Below are positions 28,015-38,319 of a DNA stretch of 64,000 nucleotides, in pieces. Within the stretch, counting starts at the first letter, position 1. The number at the start of each line of letters is the position of its first letter. Location of the stretch: contig NZ_JAGIYQ010000011.1 of the NCBI RefSeq assembly GCF_017814275.1, forward strand, positions 62,001-126,000, read 5' to 3'. A program made the translations under genes and the position numbers. Source of the DNA: Gottfriedia endophytica. GTDB taxonomy: Bacteria; Bacillota; Bacilli; Bacillales; Bacillaceae_G. The notes beneath the pieces were generated by a model that had not been told where the DNA came from, ran no database searches, and was given only the letters and a program-made list of their open reading frames with translations.

Positions 28015-29703
28015 TTATTGAACTTTGTATAGATAAATTTTCCAGACGGATTCTTTATCTTCAAATGCTTTTAAGAAAAGAAGGTTATTCTCTTTTGCAT
28101 TTTTTATAGGTACAGCAGAAAATAGATATTGCCCACCCATATCTTTTAATACTTTTGTATTTAACTGTAAATGTTGAATCACAGTATTGGAATTTTTTTC
28201 ATAATCATAATTTTTCCCAAGTTCGCTTACAAAAATGTAACATCTACCACCCCAATGATCAAAATAATCCTTTAGGGTTGGGCTTTTATCTAATTCTTTA
28301 GATATAATTTTACGGAACTCATGTTTATAAGTCAGAGGATAAAAATTATTGTAAGTATCTAATGTATAATAACCATTATATTGAGCAATTGCAGGATGGA
28401 TTCCAATACTAACAACTCGATACGAGCTTTTTGGTTTCCCGATATAATCTGCTATTTCATTAAATTGGTGCACTGCATAAAACTGTTTAAAGGATGGTTC
28501 TTTAAAGATTCGATAATACACTTCTGGATTAGCTCCAAACATGACAAGAACTTGAAGAATTAATCCCACTTTTACAATTATTCTCCATTTTTTTCCTAAT
28601 CCCCATAAAATAGAACTTCCTACTGCAAAAATGAGGTAGATGATTAATGGACGTAAAAAATGAAATCGTGCAAAATTGAATGTATTTAAAAGTGATATTT
28701 TTTCCTTTAATGGTTCCCATCCTGTATAAAACCAAAAAGCATACCAGATAGATAAAAGAATATTGAGAATAAAAAGGTAGACAAATTGTTTTTCATTTTG
28801 CCAAGTTTTTAGTTTTATGATCTTCCATATCGCAAGGAACGATATCGGTACAATAACTAGAGTATGTAATGTCATAACATGTGTATGACCTAAAAAATAA
28901 TTTTTAATTGAGAGTCGAATACAATGCCAAAATGTCAAAGTTGAACTTAAATATTCATCTCTACTCGTAGGACCTGTATTAAAAATTAATGAGTAAACTA
29001 GACGATATTCAGTTAGTAGAAAAATACAAGTCATAAAAGCAATACTGCCTAAAAATACAATGTTCCATCTACGGGTTACAATTAAATCTCGTAGCCAGAT
29101 GATTCCTATAAAGAAAAGAAAGAAGAAAAACCCAAGAACAAAGCTAGAATAAAACGGTATTAATAATAAAGTAACCCAATCTTTCCAAGAACTTTTACCT
29201 TTACGAATATTTAAAAAGGCCCAAAGTGCCAATGGTTGGCCTAATGTACTTAGCATTCCAGATGGCCAAAATGGCGTTAGAGCAAAAGCCAAGGATACCC
29301 AAACTCTAATTAAATAAGTATCATTTGATTTAACAAAATGGTCTTTTAAAAGTAAATACATTCCAATAAAAGCAAAAACTCTCGTAATCGTTTGACTAAG
29401 ACTATATGCAAGCATACTTGGGAGTAATGCATGGAGCCAAACAATTCCACTAAACCCAGTACCTAAAGCATTTCGTGGTAATCCATTAATAATTTGAGGT
29501 ATTGTTCCATTTATCGGTCCGAATATTTGACCACTTTCAGCTAAAACTTTGTACCATGCAATGTTTGAATCCATATTGTCATGGATACGGAAATGAGAGT
29601 TTTCTCCTAGAATAAACATAGGTAAGATATAGATTACTAGTAATACCCAGGCAAAAAATAAATGTTTTCTTTCATTACTAATCTTATTTTCTAAGCTAAA
29701 CAT
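28015..29703 (-). CDS. DUF6044-family polytopic membrane protein (probable GT-C type glycosyltransferase)
   Basis: 562 residues from the ATG at 29703; the frame opens to a GTG at 29712. About ten membrane segments. The first extracytoplasmic loop holds RIHDNMDSNIAWYKVL, with acidic residues as in GT-C enzymes that use polyprenyl-phosphate sugars. A C-terminal soluble part (about 420-560) follows. Three-component glycosylation systems consist of a GtrB-like enzyme, a GtrA flippase and a GT-C such as YfhO. Placed between galU and GT2/GtrA, this protein plausibly fills the GT-C slot. That role is inference. Confidence 0.75.
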   Translation of the reverse strand: MFSLENKISNERKHLFFAWVLLVIYILPMFILGENSHFRIHDNMDSNIAWYKVLAESGQIFGPINGTIPQIINGLPRNALGTGFSGIVWLHALLPSMLAYSLSQTITRVFAFIGMYLLLKDHFVKSNDTYLIRVWVSLAFALTPFWPSGMLSTLGQPLALWAFLNIRKGKSSWKDWVTLLLIPFYSSFVLGFFFFLFFIGIIWLRDLIVTRRWNIVFLGSIAFMTCIFLLTEYRLVYSLIFNTGPTSRDEYLSSTLTFWHCIRLSIKNYFLGHTHVMTLHTLVIVPISFLAIWKIIKLKTWQNEKQFVYLFILNILLSIWYAFWFYTGWEPLKEKISLLNTFNFARFHFLRPLIIYLIFAVGSSILWGLGKKWRIIVKVGLILQVLVMFGANPEVYYRIFKEPSFKQFYAVHQFNEIADYIGKPKSSYRVVSIGIHPAIAQYNGYYTLDTYNNFYPLTYKHEFRKIISKELDKSPTLKDYFDHWGGRCYIFVSELGKNYDYEKNSNTVIQHLQLNTKVLKDMGGQYLFSAVPIKNAKENNLLFLKAFEDKESVWKIYLYKVQ

Positions 29704-29775
29704 ATTAGGCACCTATCTATTCAAAAATTGAACAATTAATCATATTTTTTCGCTTCCCGTACTTATATAAGATTT

Positions 29776-30663
29776 TTAAATATAAGTGTTTTCAACTTCA
29801 TTTAATAAATTTTGTAAATATTTTATTAAAGGTTGTTTTAATTCCATATTTTTCAGTGCAAATTCTATATTTGTTGTAATAAAGCCAAACATTTCTCCAA
29901 CGTCGTATCGATTCCCTTCAAATTCATATGCATAAACAGGTTGTAATTGTCCTAGTCTCTGAAGTGCATCAGTCAATTGAATTTCTCCGTTAGCACCTGC
30001 TTCCAAATCCTCAAGAAATCCAAAAATTTCAGGAGTTAAGACATATCGGCCCATAATAGCCAAATTTGATGGAGCATTACCGATAGTTGGTTTTTCAACT
30101 AAATGTTTTACTTGATTTAATTTTTCACCTTTATTCAATAAATCAATAATTCCATATCGATTGGTTTCAGAATCAGGTACAGGTTTAACTCCAATTATGG
30201 AAGATCCCACTTGATTATACTGATCAATCAGTTGTTTAATACATGGATATTCAGATTCAACTATGTCATCACCTAACAATACAGCAAAAGGTTCATTTCC
30301 TATAAATTTTCTTGCACACCATACTGCGTGTCCGAGTCCTTTTTGCTCTTTTTGACGAATATAATGAATATCTGCAAGCTTGGAAGATCTTAAAACCTGT
30401 TCTAGCAAACGGTCTTTTCCCTTATCGATAAGATTTTGCTCCAAATCAAATGCATGATCAAAATGATCTTCAATTGCACGTTTACCTTTACCAGTTACAA
30501 TAATAATGTCCTCAATCCCTGCTTCTATTGCTTCCTCTACTATGTATTGGATTGTTGGTTTATTTACGATTGGAAGCATTTCTTTCGGCATAGCTTTTGT
30601 CGCTGGAAGAAAACGGGTCCCGAAACCAGCTGCAGGGATAATCGCTTTTTTAACTTTTTTCAT
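29776..30663 (-). CDS. galU: UTP-glucose-1-phosphate uridylyltransferase
   Basis: 295 residues. N-terminal nucleotide-binding loop [20 protein letters not shown] (about 11-30), then [21 protein letters not shown] and the substrate motif [14 protein letters not shown]-like region, with VEKP near 190. It makes UDP-glucose, the donor the downstream GT2 would load onto undecaprenyl phosphate. AAAGGAGAG precedes the ATG. First gene of the four-gene cassette. Confidence 0.95.
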   Translation of the reverse strand: MKKVKKAIIPAAGFGTRFLPATKAMPKEMLPIVNKPTIQYIVEEAIEAGIEDIIIVTGKGKRAIEDHFDHAFDLEQNLIDKGKDRLLEQVLRSSKLADIHYIRQKEQKGLGHAVWCARKFIGNEPFAVLLGDDIVESEYPCIKQLIDQYNQVGSSIIGVKPVPDSETNRYGIIDLLNKGEKLNQVKHLVEKPTIGNAPSNLAIMGRYVLTPEIFGFLEDLEAGANGEIQLTDALQRLGQLQPVYAYEFEGNRYDVGEMFGFITTNIEFALKNMELKQPLIKYLQNLLNEVENTYI

Positions 30664-31560
30664 GATCTTTCTCTCCTTTTATCTGCAAGCAAAAATATAT
30701 TTATTGAGAAACCCTTCTCATCCAATTATTCAACTAAAAACTTAAAATCTCATTCAATAATAATTGAAATCAATTAAACATTCAGTTATTTTATTTGATA
30801 TTTAAAGTAATGATCTATTTACTTCCTTAGAAAGATAGCCATCATCAAACCAAATTTTTATACAAAAATAGGTAGATGATAACTTCATTAAAGAAAATTA
30901 TTGATTACATACTTCATATTCAATAAAGTGCTGCAAAAAACCTTCTTTTTCAAAAAAATAGGCACTGATATATGTTATTTCCCTATAAAATTGCTCGGGT
31001 GAATTGAAATTTTCCTAGTAATTTAACCGAGACAAAACAACTAAGGAACCAATTAGAAATAATCACTTAACAGATTAACTTCACCTGTACTAGCGTTCAC
31101 ACAATAACGACTATCTAATTTTCCTCATAAAATATATTACTTTTGTTTAATATCATAAACATAGTAAGGTGTTAATTCAATTTTAGCTCGGATTTTCTCA
31201 CATCCCACTTCTTTATGAATAGAAATATCTTCATTTACTAGGAATTGATTAAAGATATCGATAAAAGTCTTATTATCCTAGTTAAATGCCCTGAAGCTCT
31301 TATCTATCAAAATCAAAAGTTTCCGCTGAAAAACACATCTGTCCTGATTATTTAGTTATAATGTTGCACTAATAGAACCATTGTAACGAAGCAACTTTTA
31401 AGCACCAATTTTGTAAAAAAGACAGATTTCCATTTACATATTTAAGAGGTCATCATCTCACATTTTTGAGTAACAAACTAAGTTAATGGATAAAATATCG
31501 ACATTCATAATTAATTAAATTTAGATTGACTGCCAGTATACTTACAATTGAAAATTAAAG
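30664..31560. other. Long intergenic region with a decayed coding fragment
   Basis: 897 bp between galU and the oxidoreductase. On the minus strand a 46-codon open stretch at 31137-31277 (ending ELTPYYVYDIKQK) is cut by an in-frame TAG at 31278. It has no start codon or ribosome binding site and looks like the tail of a lost gene of unknown family. I identify nothing else here. Confidence 0.5.
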
Positions 31561-31569
31561 GTGATATTT

Positions 31570-32709
31570 ATGCGAATTGTTATTTTAGGTGGAGGATTTG
31601 GTGGATTAAATAGCGCTTTATGGTTAGGAGAAAAACTTCAAGACAGTCATCACGAAGTCATTTTGATTTCTGATAAACCAGAGTTTTTATTTCGTCCATC
31701 ACTTATTTGGGTTCCATTTGGTTCTCGAAAGATAGATGACATCTCATTTCCTTTAAGCAGTACTCTTGAAAAAGCTGGTGTTCAATTTATTTTGAACAAA
31801 GTTGAACAAATTTTTCCTAAAGATAAAAAAGTTGTACTTCAAGATCAAACGACACTTGATTTTGATTTCTTAGTAATCGCTACTAGTGGATTTCCTGATT
31901 ATGAGAGCATTGATGGATTAAAAGGAAATACTTCATCAATTTATCATAGAGAAGATTCCTTAAAAACTAAGGAAAGGATTGAGTCACTAAAATCGGGAGA
32001 ACCGATTGTAATCGGTATTTCACAAGGTAATCCTGGTCCATCTATTGCATATGAATTTTTATTTGAAATGGATGCATTTCTAAAGCAAAACAAAATTGAA
32101 TCACTTATTACTTTTTTTACGTATGAAGAAGAATTATTAGATCTATCTGCCGAAAAAGCGTCTAAACGTTTAGAAAAGCATATGGAGGAAAAAGAGATTC
32201 TCTACTATTGCAATGTTACTTTGGAGAAGGTTGATGAAGAAAAAATATACTTAAGTAATGGTAAATCAATACCCTATTCTTTTTCACTAATTTTACCTAT
32301 GTACAGAGGAGCCGACTATATTTTCAACTCAAATCATATTGAACACGAAAATGGTTTGATAATTGTCAACCATCACCTTCAATCCATCAAATGGGACAAT
32401 ATTTATGCAGTAGGCGATGCCATTCTAATTAAAGACATGCCAATGCTCAAAAATGGAAGGGCCGCAGAATTAGAAGGACATATTGCTGCGAAAAACATCT
32501 ATTCTCAATTGCAAGGTGAACCACCAAAAGAAGAATACCAAGATAGTTTACTTGGACTAATGGAGCTTGGAACAGATGGCGGTATGTTTATGGTTAAGTA
32601 TCCAACCTCAAAATTGGCATCATCCTTTTTTGAATGGGCTTCGGATGGAGCAATTCCTCATTTGATGAAAATTGCTTATGAGAAGTATTATATGTGGAAG
32701 CTTAGTTAA
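31570..32709 (+). CDS. FAD/NAD(P)-dependent oxidoreductase (NDH-2/SQR-like fold)
   Basis: 379 residues from the ATG at 31570 (AAAGGTG 7 nt upstream). The N-terminal dinucleotide fold is VILGGGFGGLNSALWL, with a second glycine-rich segment and the C-terminal FAD motif IYAVGDAI near 285. The shape is that of NADH dehydrogenase 2 or sulfide:quinone reductase. Only one cysteine (about residue 214, YYCN) is present, so the disulfide chemistry of a standard sulfide:quinone reductase is unlikely. The substrate is unknown. Monocistronic. Confidence 0.8.
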   Translation: MRIVILGGGFGGLNSALWLGEKLQDSHHEVILISDKPEFLFRPSLIWVPFGSRKIDDISFPLSSTLEKAGVQFILNKVEQIFPKDKKVVLQDQTTLDFDFLVIATSGFPDYESIDGLKGNTSSIYHREDSLKTKERIESLKSGEPIVIGISQGNPGPSIAYEFLFEMDAFLKQNKIESLITFFTYEEELLDLSAEKASKRLEKHMEEKEILYYCNVTLEKVDEEKIYLSNGKSIPYSFSLILPMYRGADYIFNSNHIEHENGLIIVNHHLQSIKWDNIYAVGDAILIKDMPMLKNGRAAELEGHIAAKNIYSQLQGEPPKEEYQDSLLGLMELGTDGGMFMVKYPTSKLASSFFEWASDGAIPHLMKIAYEKYYMWKLS

Positions 32710-32763
32710 ATTAATTAGAGATTCTTTTATACATATATTGAAAAAAGCTCTTTGACAAGATTA

Positions 32764-32807
32764 AAACCCACAAAGAAAAATACTTTTTTCTTAAGTGGGT
32801 TTTCTTC
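32764..32807. terminator. Bidirectional terminator
   Basis: The stem aaaacccac...gtgggtttt, with A/T runs on both sides, lies between the convergent oxidoreductase and chemoreceptor genes. Confidence 0.75.
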
Positions 32808-32841
32808 ATTCCCAATGAGTTACTCTTCTATTAAGCACACT

Positions 32842-34554
32842 TTATATTTTAAATTTGTTAATTTTTAATTGTAACTCTTCTGCAATAGTTGCTAAATTTG
32901 TCGAAGAAGATGTGATTTCCTCTGAAGAAGCTGACATCTCTTCAGCAGAAGCTGCAACTGTTTGGGATCCAACTGCTGAAACTTCTGCAATTTGTGCTAC
33001 ATTGTTTATGGCTTCTTTAACTTCTTCAGTTCCAATCGCCATTTGTTCCATTGCCACTGATACTTGTTCTACTTGTTTTGAAATCTCTTGAATAGAGTTT
33101 TGTATCACATTAAAGGTTTCCCCAGCTGTCCCTACAATACTTATTCCATTATTAACTTCTATTACAGTTTCTTCCATTGATTTTACAGCGAAGTTTGTTT
33201 CTTCTTGTATTTCAAAAATAAGTTCAGAGATTTGGTTTGATGATTTAGAGGACTGCTCAGCTAATTTACGGACTTCATCAGCAACTACAGAAAACCCCTT
33301 CCCATTTTCTCCAGCTCTTGCCGCTTCAATTGCAGCATTTAATGCAAGCAAATTTGTTTGAGAAGTAATGCCAGAAATTACTTTTGTAATTTTACTAATT
33401 TCATTTGAACGATTACCTAAACTTAATATTACATCTGAAAGCTTGGTAACATTCACGTTGATATGATTCATCTGATTGATAGAGGTTTCGATCGTATTTA
33501 ATCCTTCAATTGATTTATTCGAAGTTTGTAATGTTGTATTTGTAACACTTTTAGCATTAGTAGCTACTTGATTCACACCTAATGCTATCTCAATAATAAT
33601 TTTTGATGTTTCTAATGAACTTTGTGCCTGTTCATTTGCTCCTACTGATAACTCTTGAATACTTATTGACAACTCCTCATTAGCCGAACTACTTGCCTCC
33701 ATATTTGCTGCTAATTCTTCTGAAGAAGCTGCAATTTTTTCGGAAGTTATATGTACAGTTCGAATAATTTCTCTTATGCCTGCAATCATATTATTAAGAG
33801 AAATTGTTAATAAACCAATTTCATCCTTAGATTGATAGATTCCTTGAATCGTAAAATCACCAAATTCAGCTTTTTCCATTAGGTTTTGAATTTCTTTGAC
33901 AGGACTTACAATCAATCTTGTAATGAGAATACCCACAAGAATACATAAAGTCACTGAAGATAAAATAATTATGACTAGAAAAAGAGCGGCCTCTTTTGAG
34001 TCACTTTGATTTTCCTTATATAATTTTGCTGCAAGATTTTGATTTATACCTACTAGTTGATCAACAATATTTTCTAATGAAACCCTATTTTGCTGAATTT
34101 GATTTGAATACAATGAATAAGCTTCCGTATTTCTATTTTCAGTTGCTAATTCTATTACTTTTTTGCGAGATTCCCTAAGTTTATTGAGATTTTCTTCATA
34201 TAAACCTAAAAGTTTCTTCTCTTCAGGTATTAATTGGGTATTCTTGTAAGAAGTGTAGAACTCATTATCTTCTTTTACATTTTGTGTAATTTTTTCCTGA
34301 AGCACCTTCATTTGAGACTCATCAGATGTAAGCATTAATTCTAATGTATATTCATCAATTCCACGTGTATTTGATGATATTTTTCCTAACCATAAAACGG
34401 GTAATAATCGATCGTTATACATGTCTTTAGATTTTTCTGCCATTGTATTCATATATTTATAGCCGGTAAATCCTACTATTATTAGTGCAATTACTGAAAT
34501 AGAGATTAACAAAATTAATTTATTACCAATTTTTAAATTTTTTAGCAATTTCAA
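32842..34554 (-). CDS. Methyl-accepting chemotaxis protein
   Basis: About 570 residues. Membrane segment 1 (about 10-32) is followed by a four-helix-bundle sensor domain (about 35-185), membrane segment 2, a HAMP domain (about 210-265) and a long coiled-coil signalling domain. The hairpin tip has the conserved [23 protein letters not shown] and [14 protein letters not shown]. It relays ligand sensing to CheA/CheW. The track frame begins at an ATG at 34569, but GGAGG lies inside that stretch, 8 nt before a TTG at 34554, which is the better start. Confidence 0.93.
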   Translation of the reverse strand: MKLLKNLKIGNKLILLISISVIALIIVGFTGYKYMNTMAEKSKDMYNDRLLPVLWLGKISSNTRGIDEYTLELMLTSDESQMKVLQEKITQNVKEDNEFYTSYKNTQLIPEEKKLLGLYEENLNKLRESRKKVIELATENRNTEAYSLYSNQIQQNRVSLENIVDQLVGINQNLAAKLYKENQSDSKEAALFLVIIILSSVTLCILVGILITRLIVSPVKEIQNLMEKAEFGDFTIQGIYQSKDEIGLLTISLNNMIAGIREIIRTVHITSEKIAASSEELAANMEASSSANEELSISIQELSVGANEQAQSSLETSKIIIEIALGVNQVATNAKSVTNTTLQTSNKSIEGLNTIETSINQMNHINVNVTKLSDVILSLGNRSNEISKITKVISGITSQTNLLALNAAIEAARAGENGKGFSVVADEVRKLAEQSSKSSNQISELIFEIQEETNFAVKSMEETVIEVNNGISIVGTAGETFNVIQNSIQEISKQVEQVSVAMEQMAIGTEEVKEAINNVAQIAEVSAVGSQTVAASAEEMSASSEEITSSSTNLATIAEELQLKINKFKI

Positions 34555-34569
34555 TATTTTATCCTCCAT

Positions 34570-34857
34570 TAGTTTCCATGTTTCTATCTTTAGACAAAAA
34601 TTTTTATTTACTTGTTAAATAGTATAATTACCTCCTATATATGAAAACGAATCATTTCTACATCATCACCGGTTACGCCAAAATCTATAAAACTTATTAC
34701 CAAAACAAATCATACACACTCTAACTCTCAAATTTCTCTCAAACAAAAATGACATGACTTACAAAATTCGTATCTATAAACAATATTTAGTAGATTGCTG
34801 TTAATCTAAAACGAATCATGCCCTCTATGAAGGGAATATACTAAAGAATAATATAAA
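34570..34857. other. Upstream region of the chemoreceptor
   Basis: About 290 bp of AT-rich DNA. A sigma-D promoter would be expected here, but I do not see a clean match to its consensus. No gene found. Confidence 0.35.
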
Positions 34858-34903
34858 AAAAAGCGATTTTCGTTTCATACTGAAACGGAAAATCGCCTTT
34901 ATA
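34858..34903 (-). terminator. Terminator of the kbl-tdh operon
   Basis: A long stem (gcgattttccgtttca with tgaaacgaaaatcgc) is followed by T8 on the minus strand, about 95 bp past the tdh stop. Confidence 0.85.
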
Positions 34904-34997
34904 TTATTCATTCAAGATTAGGATTAAAAATGAAAATTTTATAGTGTCTTCACCAAAATCCTCTTCTTTTTAACATTCATTCAAATCTTTAATCTTT

Positions 34998-35975
34998 TTA
35001 TGCTTTAATTGCATCATCATTAGATAGATTCAATTTTACAGATAGATTTTCTAACATATCTTTAGTCATGCGGTCTAAATCAAATTTAGGATCAAATCCC
35101 CATTCTGCTTTTGCAGCAGAACAATCAATTGAATTTGGCCAAGAATTCGCAATACCTTGTCTAATTGGATCAACATCAAAATCAAAAGTAAATTCTGGGA
35201 TGAACTTACGAATAGAATCAGCAATCTGCGTTGGCTCAAATGACATTGCTGTAATATTAAATGCATTTCGATGTATTAATTTTGTAGGATCTGCTTCCAT
35301 CAATTTAACTATCGCATCAATTGCATCTGGCATATACATCATGTCCATAAAAGTACCTTCACCAATGAATGAAGTATATTTTTTATGTTTAAGTGCCTCA
35401 TAGTAAATTTCTACAGCGTAGTCAGTTGTGCCTCCACCTGGAACTGTATCATATGAAATTAACCCTGGAAATCTCACACCACGAGTGTCTACACCAAATT
35501 TTTCGAAGTAGTAATCACAAAGTAGCTCACCAGCCACTTTTGTTACACCATACATCGTCGTTGGACGTTGAAGGGTATCTTGAGGTGTATTATCTTTTGG
35601 TGTATCAGGTCCAAATGCTCCAATTGAACTTGGTGTAAAGAATTTTAATCCTAATTCTCTTGCAACTTCTAGCGCATTAACTAATCCGCCCATATTTAAA
35701 TTCCAAGCCAATGTTGGTTTTGCTTCAGCAACTGCAGAAAGCAAAGCAGCTAAATGAATAAATGTATCAACTTCATATTTTTTAGCAATTTCTAGCATTT
35801 TTTCTTTATCCATTACATCTAATATTTCAAAATGGCCATTTTCAGTTATAGGACTTCCTTCAATTCGGCGAATATCTGTAGCTACAACATTTTCTACACC
35901 ATAGTCTTTTCTTAAGCGCATTGTTAATTCTGAGCCAATTTGTCCAAAACAACCTGTTATTAATATCTTTTTCAT
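34998..35975 (-). CDS. tdh: L-threonine 3-dehydrogenase, SDR/epimerase type
   Basis: 325 residues. N-terminal NAD-binding [18 protein letters not shown], active-site Tyr-Lys in [12 protein letters not shown] (about 142-153), and SIGAFGP before it. This is the short-chain-dehydrogenase form of threonine dehydrogenase. It oxidises L-threonine to 2-amino-3-ketobutyrate, which the upstream-encoded ligase cleaves to glycine and acetyl-CoA. It follows kbl by 49 bp in one operon. Confidence 0.9.
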   Translation of the reverse strand: MKKILITGCFGQIGSELTMRLRKDYGVENVVATDIRRIEGSPITENGHFEILDVMDKEKMLEIAKKYEVDTFIHLAALLSAVAEAKPTLAWNLNMGGLVNALEVARELGLKFFTPSSIGAFGPDTPKDNTPQDTLQRPTTMYGVTKVAGELLCDYYFEKFGVDTRGVRFPGLISYDTVPGGGTTDYAVEIYYEALKHKKYTSFIGEGTFMDMMYMPDAIDAIVKLMEADPTKLIHRNAFNITAMSFEPTQIADSIRKFIPEFTFDFDVDPIRQGIANSWPNSIDCSAAKAEWGFDPKFDLDRMTKDMLENLSVKLNLSNDDAIKA

Positions 35976-36024
35976 TTCTTACTCCACCTTTAAAAATAAT
36001 AAAGAACAATACTATCTTGTATGA

Positions 36025-37215
36025 TTAGATTACCCCTAGTTCACGTCCAACTTTTTCATATATTGCTATTACATCATCTAACATTTCTTTAGTATGTAAA
36101 GCTGTTGGCATATTACGAATACGTCCTGTTCCTAATGGTACTGTTGGGAACACAATTGATTTCGCATATACGCCTTCTTCATATAAGCGCGCTGAGAATT
36201 TTTGTGTAAGATTTTCGTCACCTATAATACAAGGCGTGATTGGAGTTTCTGAATTACCAATATTAAATCCAAGTTTCGATAAACCTTCTTTTAAATAATG
36301 TCCATTTTCCCATAACTTTTCAATCTTTTCAGGTTCTTCAGACATGATACGAATTGCTTCAATACATGCTGCCGCTGAAGCAGGCGTTAATGAAGTTGAA
36401 AATAAGAAAGGACGAGCACGAACTTTTAACCAATCGATTAATTGCTGTGACCCTGCAACATAGCCACCTACTACTCCAACAGCTTTAGAAAGTGTTCCAA
36501 TTTGGAAATCTATTTTATCAGATAAGCCAAAATGTTTAACGGTTCCAGCACCTGCTCCCATAACACCTGAACCATGAGCGTCATCAATATATGTAATCAA
36601 GCCGAATTCTTCAGCAATTTTTACGATTTCAGGAATATTAGCTACATCACCATCCATTGAAAAAACACCATCAGCTATGTACATTACTTTCTCATACTGA
36701 CCACTTGTTGTTGCTTCTTTCGCTTTTTCACGTAAATCATCCATATCCTGGTGCTTTACTCGAATGATTTTAGCACCTGATAACCTACATCCATCAATAA
36801 TTGATGCATGGTTCAATTCATCCGATAATATAGCATCCTTTTTACTCATAACAGCTGAGATTGCTCCCATATTACAATTAAAACCAGATTGGAAGGCTAT
36901 CGCTGCTTCAGTATGTTTAAACTTAGCAATTGCTTTTTCAAGTTCATCATGGATATCCATTGTTCCATTTATTGTACGTACTGCTCCAGCTCCTACACCG
37001 TACTTTTCAGTAGCATCAATAGCTGCTTTTTTCAAGCGAGGTTCTGTTGCAAATCCCAAATAATTGTTTGAAGATAAATTTATAAAATTTTTCCCAGCAA
37101 TTTTTATAGTAGCTTCATTCGATCCTTGTAATGAATTGATCTCATTATAGAGCCCTTTCTCTTTTAACTCAGCCAACTGAGGAGATAAAAACGCTTCCAA
37201 AGTATTGCTTGACAT
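36025..37215 (-). CDS. kbl: Glycine C-acetyltransferase (2-amino-3-ketobutyrate CoA ligase)
   Basis: 396 residues, the normal length. It is a PLP-dependent alpha-oxoamine synthase with [17 protein letters not shown] at about 45-61, the [12 protein letters not shown] aspartate region, and the PLP lysine in [16 protein letters not shown] (about 238-253). It converts aminoketobutyrate and CoA to glycine and acetyl-CoA. First gene of kbl-tdh. A hairpin at 37254-37279 lies just upstream of the start and might regulate it. Confidence 0.93.
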   Translation of the reverse strand: MSSNTLEAFLSPQLAELKEKGLYNEINSLQGSNEATIKIAGKNFINLSSNNYLGFATEPRLKKAAIDATEKYGVGAGAVRTINGTMDIHDELEKAIAKFKHTEAAIAFQSGFNCNMGAISAVMSKKDAILSDELNHASIIDGCRLSGAKIIRVKHQDMDDLREKAKEATTSGQYEKVMYIADGVFSMDGDVANIPEIVKIAEEFGLITYIDDAHGSGVMGAGAGTVKHFGLSDKIDFQIGTLSKAVGVVGGYVAGSQQLIDWLKVRARPFLFSTSLTPASAAACIEAIRIMSEEPEKIEKLWENGHYLKEGLSKLGFNIGNSETPITPCIIGDENLTQKFSARLYEEGVYAKSIVFPTVPLGTGRIRNMPTALHTKEMLDDVIAIYEKVGRELGVI

Positions 37216-37880
37216 AATACCAGCTCCTTAAGCGATTAATTAAATTCAATATTATAAAAGGAGTAACCTCCCTTTATATCTTTAACTATTATTAGTAAGA
37301 AATTTTATTAATAAAATAATTTCACATTTTCACTGTGATTGTCCCCATTGTTTTATACTAAGTTCACTTAATTCCAATGATGCTCAACTATTATCTAAAT
37401 TGAAATTTACTACTAATAATCAGTTCATTTAGTATTTTACTCTTTTTTCGTTTAAAAGTTAATACTAAGTTTTTCTACTCGAAATGTTTTAATAGTATTA
37501 ATATTTTATCAAATTTATCCCTGTTCAATAATACCCTGGTTCCTATTTGGTTCAAGGGCTTTTTCAAATATATTAGTTTTCTTTTGTTATATTTCTTGCC
37601 CACTCTAGCATTTCTTGAAATACTAAGGAAATTGCTTTAAGAAAGGCCAATTCATTGAATCTTTAAAATTTCATATGGACCCTACCCTGTCAATTTCAAA
37701 ACATTATCAATATACAGTATTTTTGTACAAAAAGAGTCCGTTAAGTCCATTAAATCAAGAATGAATTATATTTATATGCACATCTAATCTACTAAATCTA
37801 TTATTTCCAGTAATTCTGTGCAATTTATGTGCAATGTTAAAATGAATATAAGTTAAAATGAAGGTAGGGTGTCCTTATAG
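37216..37880. other. Long region upstream of kbl with a small palindrome and a coding remnant
   Basis: Holds a GC-capped palindrome at 37254-37279 (tataaaaggagtaacctccc followed by tttata). It also holds a 28-codon minus-strand open remnant at 37573-37660 ending ISLVFQEMLEWARNITKEN, with no start codon, of unknown origin. The 14-bp sequence at 37680-37693 is shared with the tRNA fragment at 48.2 kb. No intact gene found. Confidence 0.45.
37680..37693 (+). repeat. Direct repeat matching the tRNA-fragment anticodon arm (att-like, left copy)
   Basis: ccctaccctgtcaa is identical to 48211-48224, which lies inside the anticodon arm of the tRNA fragment there, in the same orientation. It is compatible with attachment-site duplication at the edges of an inserted segment, but 14 bp is short. 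Confidence 0.4.
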
Positions 37881-37972
37881 CTTTACATACATATGTTCAT
37901 AATGAATGTGACATTGTTTATAATACTATCGCGCCAAACTCTGTTATTTCAATCCACACATCCATAGTGAAT
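37881..37972 (-). CRISPR. Relic of a type I-C CRISPR array: repeat, spacer, degenerate terminal repeat
   Basis: Read on the minus strand, a 27-bp partial repeat at 37946-37972 ends with tgtgtggattgaaat, the diagnostic 3' end of type I-C repeats. A 33-bp spacer follows (37913-37945), then a 32-bp sequence at 37881-37912 starting gtcacattcattatgaa, the 5' part of the same repeat type with a decayed 3' end. Spacer length and a degenerate last repeat both fit an array end. No further repeats are present. Confidence 0.72.
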
Positions 37973-38175
37973 TAATGTACTGGCAGTATTTTTATCAATA
38001 ACAACCGCTGAGTGAAATTCACCATCCTCTGTAATTTGAACTTCAATATGTGCATTTTGTCTCGTATGTGAAATAGGCAGTAATGTAAATTCCTGACCGT
38101 TATATTTTTTTCAATCACACCAATCTGACCTAAATTAGATTCATAGGTCTCATATAAATTTAATAACCAACTCAT
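37949..38175 (-). pseudogene. cas8c: Truncated, frameshifted cas8c (csd1) N terminus
   Basis: The frame opens MSWLLNLYETYESNLGQIGV, the characteristic start of type I-C Cas8c/Csd1. One A is missing from the poly-A run near 38105. In the next frame the protein continues as NGQEFTLLPISHTRQNAHIE to VVIDKNTASTLI. It then runs directly into the CRISPR repeat and stops at 37949. About 65 of some 600 residues remain. The ATG overlaps the TGA of a short upstream open stretch (ATGA), as expected for a preceding cas gene. No other cas genes are present. Family recognition is from the N-terminal motif. Confidence 0.75.
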
Positions 38176-38279
38176 ATATTTTTTTCGTGACTTCTATAGG
38201 GGAATAATATCATTTTGGAGTAATTATTTTAAATTAATATGATATTTTACAAAGCTATTGGTTATTATTGCGTACTATA

Positions 38280-38309
38280 AAAAAAGCTGTCGACTTTGTC
38301 GACAGCTTC
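38280..38309 (-). terminator. Terminator of the giant subtilase gene
   Basis: A perfect 10-bp stem, agctgtcgac-ttt-gtcgacagct, with T6 on the minus strand, lies 11 bp past the stop codon. Confidence 0.92.
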
Positions 38310-38319
38310 AAACGATTTA

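Noticed and set aside
31570-32709. Classical sulfide:quinone reductase
   Set aside because: It lacks the cysteine pair needed for the usual mechanism, so only the general flavoprotein family is called.
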